A DNA stretch of 64,000 nt from Isoperla grammatica (taxonomy: Eukaryota; Arthropoda; Insecta; Plecoptera; Perlodidae): NCBI GenBank assembly GCA_945910005.1, contig OX246741.1, positions 34,501,488 through 34,565,487 of the forward strand, read 5' to 3'. The notes beneath the pieces were generated by a model. That model did not search any database. It was not told the DNA's origin and saw only the letters and a list, made by a program, of their open reading frames with translations. Positions within the stretch are counted from its first letter, which is position 1. Each line of letters begins with the position of its first letter. Positions 1 through 10,200 of the stretch are shown here, one piece after another. Made by a program: the position numbers and the translations under genes.

Positions 1-740
1 TGTATTAAAGCAAACACATCTTTTGAATATCATATTACTCTTACAAAAAAAACCTTTATAATAAACAAAACTTGTGTTTACAAGATGGCGGTTTAAGTTA
101 CAATCTTATTATTTGTGTACATTATTTCTCGATATGTTGCTAATAATTGTACGAAATATTATTTAAATCCGTTGAGAAGTTTTATTTAAATAAATTAGAA
201 ACCTTCAAGTTGATTTTTCATTGATTTCCGCATAATTTCATCCGACCGTGGTCTACTCAATAGGCTATAATTCATAAACTATTTAACCTATCATTGTATG
301 GAAAAATCCATAATATAAGTACGGGCTAGATCTAAACGTTCGTATTGTTTAATCATACAATAACCGCATTTAAAGTTTAAATCATAATAAAAGCTTTTTA
401 ATTTGTCGACTAAGTTCATGTTTTGCCGTGAACATCATAAAACATAACATGTCATTGTAGCCATTCTATGATAGCCATCGAAATTCAAAATACCTATAGT
501 GAAAAAGTTCTGAATGCGCACGCCATTTCGGTAGCATACTATGTGCATTGAACGACATACAACAAAACATGTATGGACTGTTATTAGTGTGGGTGCGGAA
601 ATCACAAAAATAAAATACATACAAGGTTGTTTTAGATGATGATATTTGGACTTTACGTATCATATTTTTGCAACTATGGCTAATTGAAACGATGAGTGGG
701 TAACTATGATGATGAAAAAACACCACACACACACACGATA

Positions 741-828
741 TATCCATGTCCAAGCAAGGATTCAAACCTGGAACGCAGAGACCTCGGTTTACTAGACCAA
801 CGCCTAATCGACCGCGGTCAACAAAGCT
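741..828 (-). mobile_element. tRNA-derived SINE-like head (weak)
   Basis: On the minus strand a B-box-like GGTTTGAATCC (758-768) is preceded by an A-box-like stretch with TTGGTCTAGT, as in the pol III promoter of tRNA-derived SINEs. There is no complete cloverleaf, so it is not called a tRNA gene. It could also be a decayed tRNA fragment. Confidence 0.35.
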
Positions 829-1227
829 GGCGTTTGTTTTCGAAAATATCATTTGGAAATACTACAGATGTCAATTTATCTTATTGAGGGATTTCATTCA
901 AGTTGTATGTACACGGCCATTGATTCATTTCGACCGCTAACAGTTTACGAACTATGCGCGGAAACTGTTGCCCGTGATTGGTTAGATTGGCGAGGACTGC
1001 CTGATTCCGCCAATAAACGCGCTCAAACTGAGCGGTAGTTTGAACTGCATTGAGAATAACAGAGGGAACAAAATGTCGTTGAAAACAAAGTTACGTAAAG
1101 CTGTGATATGCGTCAAAAGTGAATGTATATATTATTGTGATGTTTCCATTTGCCCGATTAATCTTATTATATTTGGTGCGTTCATGGTAGTATAGATATT
1201 GTAGTAACTATAAGTCTTATGCCCGCT

Positions 1228-1350
1228 CTTACGACTTCCAACTAAATGTTAAAGTATACGCTGTAACTTGTTTTCACCAAGGAAACCACCAATCAGAGGC
1301 TGTGAAATGAAGTCATCTGACACCCAAAACGTTTAGTTGGAAGTCATAAG
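1228..1350. mobile_element. Small inverted-repeat element (MITE-like)
   Basis: An arm of about 23 bp at 1228-1250, containing ACTTCCAACTAAATGTT, is matched in inverted orientation at 1328-1350 with few mismatches. It has no coding capacity. The short span with terminal inverted repeats is typical of a MITE, but no target duplication was identified. Confidence 0.5.
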
Positions 1351-1942
1351 ATATAGGTATTAGATAATAAAATCATAAACATTTGCTTGTATGCATATTT
1401 TATGGACCACTTGCATAAAGAAGGACGTGCAATAATTCCAAAAACTATACCTACTATGGCGTATGAAAAAGTTAATAAGATAAAAATAACATTAATTGTG
1501 CTACTATAAATGTGTACTAGTCCATACACGAGGTTTAAAAACGAACCAAATTCACTATGATATAAAAGCCTTAAGAGTAATATTAAACACCACACACAAA
1601 CACAGTATTTCCTTTAATTTCCAACAATGATGGCATAAAAGCGCACACCTCTCTGGAGACAGCTTCACCTACTTAAAAGGGTAATAGATAAGGATCTGAG
1701 GTTGGTTTGAGTCTAGCTACGTTGAGAACTATATATTTACTATGCATTATCTGCGAATAAGTAACATACCATGGAGTTGGATTATTTGCACATATTCTAT
1801 GCAATTACTTTGTGACAATTTTGAAGTAAGTAATTATAAATCTATATTTCAACCGACAGAAAGCGGGGGTGGCGTGTACGACGTGGTTGTGGTTGACATT
1901 GTCAAAATATAGTAATTTAACAGGCTAGAGACAACGGCGGTT

Positions 1943-2640
1943 GTGCGTTTATGGGCCACAGGCGGGCCGCCCACTGTTTGCCGGCTGTTGGCTGTGAGCT
2001 TATGGGCCATAGGCGGACCGCCTACTATTCGCCGCCTGTTGGTTGTGAGCTTATGGGCCATAGGTGGACCGCCCACTGTTTGCCGCCTGTCGGTTGTGAG
2101 CTTATGGGCCATAGGCGGGCCGCCTACTATTCGCCGCCTGTTGGTTGTGAGCTTATGGGCCATAGGCGTGCCACCTACTATTGGCCGCCTGTTGGTTGTG
2201 AGCTTATGGGCCATAGGCGGGCCGCCCACTTTTCGCCGCCTGTCGGTTGTGAGCTTATGGGCCATAGGCAGGCCGCCTACTATTCGCCGCCTGTCGGTTG
2301 TGAGCTTATGGGCCATAGGCGGGCCGCCCACTGTTCGCCGCCTGTCGGTTGTGAGCTTATGGGCCATAGGCGGGCCGCCTACTATTCGCCGCCTGTCGGT
2401 TGTGAGCTTATGGGCCATAGGCGGGCCGCCTACTGTTCGCCGCCTGTCGGTTGTGAGCTTATTGGCCATAGGCGGGCCGCCTACTATTCGCCGCCTGTCG
2501 GTTGTGAGCTTATGGGCCATAAGCGCCCCGCCTACTATTCGCCACCTGTCGGTTGTGAGTTTATGGGCCATAGGCGGGCCGCTTACTGTAACCCGTCTGT
2601 GAAATTTTGTGTTTATGGGCCATAGGCGGGCCGCTGAAGG
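1943..2640. repeat. 51-bp minisatellite, about 13 tandem copies
   Basis: The unit contains TTATGGGCCATAGGCGGGCC, then a CGCCTACTATTCGCCGCC-like segment and TGTCGGTTGTGAGC. The unit is 51 bp, a multiple of three, so several frames on both strands stay open for more than 200 codons. These are translation artefacts of the repeat, with low-complexity products and no known domain. Units differ by scattered substitutions. The sequence has no resemblance to the SDR exon arrays to its right. Confidence 0.9.
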
Positions 2641-2893
2641 AAAACGTTTGCAGCAGTTTGCCGCTGATGGGCCATAAGCACACACCAGTTCTGTGCTTGC
2701 TGGGAAGTGACTGAATACTAATTATTATATTAGTATTCATATTAGTATTCACGGTCGGAAATAATCACTATTGGACCTGGTTGTAGTAGATGTTGTAGGC
2801 CTACAGTTGTTTTACCAATTTCGCGACGTTAAATAGGTTATATGAATATTTCCTGAAATCCAATGAGGGGGGGGGGGGGAATTGCGCCCTCTT

Positions 2894-3001
2894 GGTGAGG
2901 TGAGTTAGTTCTTCTATCTGGTCCTCATGGGGATGAAAGTCGGCGCGCCAGCCCCACGACTTTCATCCCCTTGAGGACCAGATAGAAGAACTAACTCACC
3001 T
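2894..3001. repeat. Inverted pair of exon-1 donor units (hairpin)
   Basis: One 75-bp exon-1/intron-1 unit lies in plus orientation (about 2894-2942) directly against a minus-oriented unit (about 2957-3001). The spacer of about 14 bp contains GCGCGCC. The arms are about 44 bp with one or two mismatches. The plus arm ends the otherwise minus-oriented array and marks a rearrangement breakpoint. A G homopolymer lies just to its left (about 2868-2879). Confidence 0.85.
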
Positions 3002-3298
3002 CCACCCTTTCAACTCGGCGCGCCAGCCCCACGACTTTCATCCCCTTGATGACCAGATAGAAGAACTAACTCACCTCCACCCCGTCAACTCGGCGCACAG
3101 CCCCACGACTTTCATCCCCTTGAGGACCAGATAGAAGAACTAATTCACCTTCACCCTGTCAACTCGGCGCGCCACCCCCACTACTTTCATCCCCTTGAGG
3201 ACCAGATAGAAGAACTAACTCACCTCCACCCTGTCAACTCGGCGCGCCAGCCCCACGACTTTCATCCCCTTGAGGACCAGCTCCTTGGCAATGGCTGC
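2957..3298 (-). repeat. 75-bp exon-1 donor minisatellite of gene B
   Basis: Four minus-strand units each contain the end of SDR exon 1 ([17 protein letters not shown] in the exon-proximal copy) followed by a splice donor GTGAGTTAG or a variant. Donors fall at about 3223, 3148, 3074 and 3000. Read through in frame, each extra unit brings a TAG stop, so only use of the first donor gives a normal exon 1. Confidence 0.85.
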
Positions 3299-3355
3299 TC
3301 CGATCCCCGCGCTCGCCCCCGTCACCATAGCAACCCGACCCGACCATCGCTCCAT
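3224..3355 (-). CDS. SDR gene B, first exon only (partial or orphan)
   Basis: This 132-bp exon encodes 44 residues starting [19 protein letters not shown], the Rossmann cofactor-binding motif of classical SDRs. The ATG is at 3355 and the donor follows 3224. It is essentially identical to exon 1 of genes A, C, F and K. Downstream exons would have to lie left of 2880, but none is visible in the window, and the array on that side ends in an inverted unit. It is therefore either the start of a gene with a long intron 1 running out of the window or an orphaned exon. It cannot belong to gene A, which ends upstream of it on the same strand. Confidence 0.6.
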
Positions 3356-4225
3356 CTTGACTAATAGACGTCTGTCCTGGGATGCAACTCTACCTCAACT
3401 GGCTGCGGTGTGTCCGGTGTGTCGGATCACCGGAAGACTTTCACTCAAACGTGAAACAACCTTAAAACCTGGTCTAGCCGAATGTTTAGTCAGCGTGGCT
3501 GAAGTCTCGCGTGGTTCGATTTCACACTCGATGCATTCGCCAACTTTCACGCCCAGTGTGATAAAACAATGTGCTGGACTCCGGTCAGCGTATACGTGCA
3601 CCAAACTGCGTTGTGGTCAACCTAGAGAACTGCGGTTGACTAATTGATTAATGCCGGAAGCGAGCTGTTATAGTAGATTCATCGAGAATAATAGTTATGT
3701 TAATAATGGTACTAATTAGTAAGTCGTGTTCAAATCAAGGTCAATTGCGTTTTGCGAGGAATATATACATTTTCAACATATTTTTTTTTATGTTTTTTCG
3801 CTGTTGTATTTAGATGATTGAAAAATCACATTTCTTATATTTTGTGTAAGTAATATGTCCACTCTCTGTATTTTTGCAGCTTTGGAGGCACGAAAATCCT
3901 TGTGGAGGCATCAAAACCTCCCGTAGTTTCTGCATTCGTCTTTAACCTACACCACTCAAATTATCCCCAGCCAGTTCCAAGTGCATCGTTTTGTTTTACA
4001 TGGGAGGGGAGGGGACCTTAGGGTTAAAAATGTTTAAAACAGGGATATTAACAGTAATTTAACATACCGGTTGTAGGAAAAATAATAAAATAGTAGAAAA
4101 TTCGAAACGCTATATATTATTACGACTACAACATTAAAATGTGCTAGGCCATATAAAAAATGTGCTCTTGAATAGAATCATCTTGAATTATATTTACAAA
4201 CAGAAATAATTGGAATGTGTCCATG
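3356..4225. other. Intergenic region between B exon 1 and A exon 6
   Basis: This holds the presumed 5' flank of B exon 1 and the 3' flank of gene A, both on the minus strand. No convincing gene, TATA box or polyadenylation signal was recognised. Open frames around 3270-3650 are shadows of exon 1 and its flank. Confidence 0.5.
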
Positions 4226-7200
4226 TCAAACTTTTTCTCCAGTCGGCTTGATGATCAGCTCGTGTATCTGAAAACGAAAACAAATGTTTTCATTAATTCC
4301 ACATCGAAAACATTTCGATCTAATACATACTTTTGAAAAAATCGCCATTAATTATATTAATTCTCTGTCTTATTCTAATTTTATTCTTGTCTTTATTAAA
4401 AGAGTCGTCCAGTTCTTTTGTTTTTGAGAAGTTTACTCCCCTTGAATATGGAAAATTTAAATTATTTACTTTCAATTAGTAATTCTAATTTTTTAGCATT
4501 ATTAATTAATACTACTTTTACAAGTTATGTTTACATCCAGTGGTTTAACCTGGAATGAATATTAGCAGGGCTTTGCTAGATTAGTTCTCACTTTCTAGTT
4601 TGAAGGAGGGAGAAAATGCGGCGAAATTGTTTTCACAATAATTGTTCTCGATAAATGATAAAGGTTAGTTAAGACTTCGGAGCTTCATAAGCGGGATGGT
4701 GATTTAAATTTGAATTCTAACCCAGCTACTTATGCGCACCGTAGTACATAACAAACCAATACATAATTATTCTACGATTGTATTAAAACTATAGAAGCTC
4801 TAGCGCAGGGGTCCACAACCTATTGTGATAACGGATTCCTCCCCTCTCACCTTCCTCATCTCTCCCCACAGCCCCCGCGGCTAACATAATTTATTGCCTA
4901 CTATTTTTTGCTAATTGAATTGAATGGAATTTCCGTGTCCGGATCAATTAATTCCACCCCAAAAAAACAACGGCATCCGTGGCCCTAACATTTGCCTGGA
5001 TTAAGTCGTCTTGGCTGCCCCATCGTTGGACAGACTAGAAGGAAAAACTTCACATATTCAACCTTTGATGCATGCACCCCCAGGGGTCCCTGCCCTATCA
5101 GCTGAGGCTGGATGGGGCTGGAATACTGACCTGGACGTGGGGAGGAGCCCCCAGCGCGTAGAGGACAGCGTCGGCGACGTCCTTGGACTCCAACAAGGGC
5201 TCGTGCTTGAAGTGCTCTGCGCGCGCACTCATGTTGGCCGCCTCCAGTATCTCCGTGTTCACCGCGCCCGGGCTGATGCTCTGTAACACACGATGACGTC
5301 ATTACACTCTTTACAAGGGCTGCGCGCGCACTCATGTTGGCCGCCTCCAGTATCTCCGTGTTCACCGCGCCCGGGCTGATGCTCTGTAACACACGATGAC
5401 GTCATTACACTCTTTACAAGGGCTGCGCGCGCACTCATGTTGGCCGCCTCCAGTATCTCCGTGTTCACCGCGCCCGGGCTGATGCTCTGTAACACACGAT
5501 GACGTCATTACACTCTTTACAAGGGCTGCGCGCGCACTCATGTTGGCCGCCTCCAGTATCTCCGTGTTCACCGCGCCCGGGCTGATGCTCTGTAACACAC
5601 GATGACGTCATTACACTCTTTACAAGGGCTGCGCGCGCACTCATGTTGGCCGCCTCCAGTATCTCCGTGTTCACCGCGCCCGGGCTGATGCTCTGTAACA
5701 CACGATGACGTCATTACACTCTTTACAAGGACTGCGTGCGCACTCATGTTGGCCGCCTCCAGTATCTCCGTGTTCACCGCGCCCGGGCTGATGCTCTGTA
5801 ACACACGATGACGTCATTACACTCTTTACAAGGGCTGCGCGCGCACTCATGTTGGCCGCCTCCAGTATCTCCGTGTTCACCGCGCCCGGGCTGATGCTCT
5901 GTAACAACCAGTGACGTCATTACACTCTTTACAAGGGCTGCGCGCGCACTCATGTTGGCCGCCTCCAGTATCTCCGTGTTCACCGCGCCCGGGCTGATGC
6001 TCTGTAACACACGATGACGTCATTACACTCTTTACAAGGACTGCGCGCGCACTCATGTTAGCCGCCTCCAGTATCTCCGTGTTCACCGCGCCCGGGCTGA
6101 TGCTCTGTAACACACGATGACGTCATTACACTCTTTACAAGGACTGCGTGCGCACTCATGTTGGCCGCCTCCAGTATCTCCGTGTTCACCGCGCACGGGC
6201 TGATGCTCTGTAACACACGATGACGTCATTACACTCTTTACAAGGGCTGCGCGCGCACTCATGTTGGCCGCCTCCAGTATCTCCGTGTTCACCGCGCCCG
6301 GGCTGATGCTCTGTAACAACCAGTGACGTCATTGTCACAAACCGCGTAATGTTCAACGTAGCCTCGCGGCCAAACGAAGCCTCGCACAATAGCGGGACTT
6401 AGCACACGACTTACGCAAAGGTTTTGGACTCTGATTAATGAACATTTTTATTTGGGTGAATATGCCCTTTAATGTTATTGTGATTTATTTGGTGCTCAGT
6501 GCTCAGTGACGTACTTGCTCGACAGATAGGTCACATGACGCCGGTGAAGATAAGACTTATTGGAGGAATGAGTCAAGTAGAAGGAAGAAGAAAGAAAAAC
6601 TCAATATAAATGGGTTGCAAAGGTGAGATGAGAACTCATTTCGTCACCTCTTATGAGTGGCAGAGTCACCCTGGTCCAAATACTACCCCGGGTCTATACG
6701 GGGGATTATATTAAACATCTCTTACTTTGACTGAGTTGTGTGTTCTTACCGTGACGCGGATCTGTGTCTTAAGAGCGACCAACTCATGCCTGAGTCCCTC
6801 AGTCAGAGCTTTCACCGCGTACTTGCTGGCTGTGTACATAGGTATTCCTTGGGGATGAACGCGGTGGGCGGCGATGCTAAACACAAACACAGTCGTTATA
6901 AGCACGACCGTTTACAAGGCGTCAACATTGTGTAATGCTATGGTAGGAGCAAGTCTTCTTATTGCTTATGTTTTTAACTTGCATTATGAAATTTGATTTG
7001 TTTTACTGAGTAATATTGATTTTTACATTTTAATACCGTACTTATGTATTCTTAATTATTTTCCCTCTAAAGTTTATTTTGAAAGTTTCGTATCTATTTT
7101 GATAAATTTCTAAAACATAATTTAATATAGTTATTTACTTTTGTGTTTTTTTGCGGTATCCTTATGTATTTTCACGTTTTTTGATTATTTTGTAATTAAT

Positions 7201-10200
7201 TTTTTTAGTTAAGAATTTTGACAGATTCCCAGTTATTTCCATTTTGATTTTTCGCCTACTTCGGTTTTCCCGATACCCGTAAAATATTTGACGTCTTTTT
7301 AAACATAATAAAAATGTAAATTTTTGCTCGTTTATAATACTGTTTAGTTCACCTGCTGATGTGTACGATGTGCCCGTCGTCCACCCCTCGCGCTCTCATA
7401 GACTTGAGCGCTTCTCGTGTACAGATGCTGAGACCCATCACGTTTATCTCCATCATGTCCCTCCAGTCAGTCGTTGACCCGCCTGGAACCACACATTACA
7501 TGTTGTGTTTAGTACACCCGTCGTCCACCCCTCGCGCTCTCATAGACTTGAGCGCTTCTCGTGTACAGATGCTGAGACCCATCACGTTTATCTCCATCAT
7601 GTCCCTCCAGTCAGTCGTTGACCTGCCTGGAACCACATTACATGTTGTGTTTAGTACACCCGTCGTCCACCCCTCGCGCTCTCATAGACTTGAGCGCTTC
7701 TCGTGTACAGATGCTGAGACCCATCACGTTTATCTCCATCATGTCCCTCCAGTCAGTCGTTGACCCGCCTGGAACCACACATTACATGTTGTGTTTAGTA
7801 CACCCGTCGTCCACCCCTCGCGCTCTCATAGACTTGAGCGCTTCTCGTGTACAGATGCTGAGACCCATCACGTTTATCTCCATCATGTCCCTCCAGTCAG
7901 TCGTTGACCCGCCTGGAACCACACATTACATGTTGTGTTTAGTACACGCGTCGTCCACCCCTCGCGCTCTCATAGACTTGAGCGCTTCTCGTGTACAGAT
8001 GCTGAGACCCATCACGTTTATCTCCATCATGTCCCTCCAGTCAGTCGTTGACCCGCCTGGAACCACACATTACATGTTGTGTTTAGTACACCCGTCGTCC
8101 ACCCCTCGCGCTCTCATAGACTTGAGCGCTTCTCGTGAACAGATGCTGAGACCCATCACGTTTATCTCCATCATGTCCCTCCAGTCAGTCGTTGACCCGC
8201 CTGGAACCACACATTACATGTTGTGTTTAGTACACGCGTCGTCCACCCCTCGCGCTCTCATAGACTTGAGCGCTTCTCGTGTACAGATGCTGAGACCCAT
8301 CACGTTTATCTCCATCATGTCCCTCCAGTCAGTCGTTGACCCGCCTGGAACCACATTACATGTTGTGTTTAGTACACCCGTCGTCCACCCCTCGCGCTCT
8401 CATAGACTTGAGCGCTTCTCGTGTACAGATGCTGAGACCCATCACGTTTATCTCCATCATGTCCCTCCAGTCAGTCGTTGACCCGCCTGGAACCACACAT
8501 TACATGTTGTGTTTAGTACACGCGTCGTCCACCCCTCGCGCTCTCATAGACTTGAGCGCTTCTCGTGTACAGATGCTGAGACTCATCACGTTTATCTCCA
8601 TCATGTCCCTCCAGTCAGTCGTTGACCCGCCTGGAACCACACATTACATGTTGTGTTTAGTACACGCGTCGTCCACCCCTCGCGCTCTCATAGACTTGAG
8701 CGCTTCTCGTGTACAGATGCTGAGACTCATCACGTTTATCTCCATCATGTCCCTCCAGTCAGTCGTTGACCCGCCTGGAACCACACAATACATGTTGTGT
8801 TTAGTACACGCGTCGTCCACCCCTCGCGCTCTCATAGACTTGAGCGCTTCTCGTGTACAGATGCTGAGACCCATCACGTTTATCTCCATCATGTCCCTCC
8901 AGTCAGTCGTTGACCCGCCTGGAACCACACATTACATGTTGTGTTTAGTACACCCGCCGTCCACCCCTCGCGCTCTCATAGACTTGAGCGCTTCTCGTGT
9001 ACAGATGCTGAGACCCATCACGTTTATCTCCATCATGTCCCTCCAGTCAGTCGTTGACCCGCCTGGAACCACACATTACATGTTGTGTTTAGTACACCCG
9101 TCGTCCACCCCTCGCGCTCTCATAGACTTGAGCGCTTCTCGTGTACAGATGCTGAGACCCATCACGTTTATCTCCATCATGTCCCTCCAGTCAGTCGTTG
9201 ACCCGCCTGGAACCACACATTACATGTTGTGTTTAGTACACCCGTCGTCCACCCCTCGCGCTCTCATAGACTTGAGCGCTTCTCGTGTACAGATGCTGAG
9301 ACCCATCACGTTTATCTCCATCATGTCCCTCCAGTCAGTCGTTGACCCGCCTGGAACCACACATTACATGTTGTGTTTAGTACACCCGTCGTCCACCCCT
9401 CGCGCTCTCATAGACTTGAGCGCTTCTCGTGTACAGATGCTGAGACCCATCACGTTTATCTCCATCATGTCCCTCCAGTCAGTCGTTGACCCGCCTGGAA
9501 CCACACAATACATGTTGTGTTTAGTACACGCGTCGTCCACCCCTCGCGCTCTCATAGACTTGAGCGCTTCTCGTGTACAGATGCTGAGACCCATCACGTT
9601 TATCTCCATCATGTCCCTCCAGTCAGTCGTTGACCCGCCTGGAACCACACATTACATGTTGTGTTTAGTACACCCGTCGTCCACCCCTCGCGCTCTTATA
9701 GACTTGAGCGCTTCTCGTGTACAGATGCTGAGACCCATCACGCTTATCTCCATCATGTCCCTCCAGTCAGTCGTTGACCCGCCTGGAACCACATTACATG
9801 TTGTGTTTAGTACACGCGTCGTCCACCCCCCGCGCTCTCATAGACTTGAGCGCTTCTCGTGTACAGATGCTGAGACCCATCACGTTTATCTCCATCATGT
9901 CCCTCCAGTCAGTCGTTGACCCGCCTGGAACCACACAATACATGTTGTGTTTAGTACACGCGTCGTCCACCCCTCGCGCTCTCATAGACTTGAGCGCTTC
10001 TCGTGTACAGATGCTGAGACCCATCACGTTTATCTCCATCATGTCCCTCCAGTCAGTCGTTGACCCGCTTGGAACCACACATTACATGTTGTGTTTAGTA
10101 CACGCGTCGTCCACCCCTCGCGCTCTCATAGACTTGAGCGCTTCTCGTGTACAGATGCTGAGACCCATCACGTTTATCTCCATCATGTCCCTCCAGTCAG

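Larger units (their letters stand above)
1..1840. other. Non-coding, AT-rich DNA with no recognised gene
   Basis: Only short open frames without recognisable motifs occur here. The interval holds a CA microsatellite near 720-737, a tRNA-like SINE head and a small inverted-repeat element, both listed separately. No SDR exon is visible, although the minus-strand exon 1 at 3224-3355 points in this direction. Confidence 0.6.

Noticed and set aside
741..828. Complete tRNA gene
   Set aside because: Only promoter-box-like motifs are present; acceptor and anticodon stems do not form.
1849..2685. Open frames of 219 to 278 codons in the 51-bp minisatellite
   Set aside because: Three overlapping frames on both strands are open at once, as expected from a period of 17 codons. 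Pure repeat translation, no start context or splice support.
3224..3355. Exon 1 of B as an alternative first exon for gene A
   Set aside because: It lies downstream of gene A's last exon on the same strand, so it cannot be spliced to A in a linear transcript.
5219..6333. CRISPR-like array
   Set aside because: Units are directly tandem with no unique spacers, contain exon sequence and lie in a eukaryotic intron.
7482..7520. 35-nt GT...TACTAAA...AG segments as true mini-introns
   Set aside because: Shorter than known functional insect introns, and the segment is simply the natural end of intron 2 duplicated with the exon.
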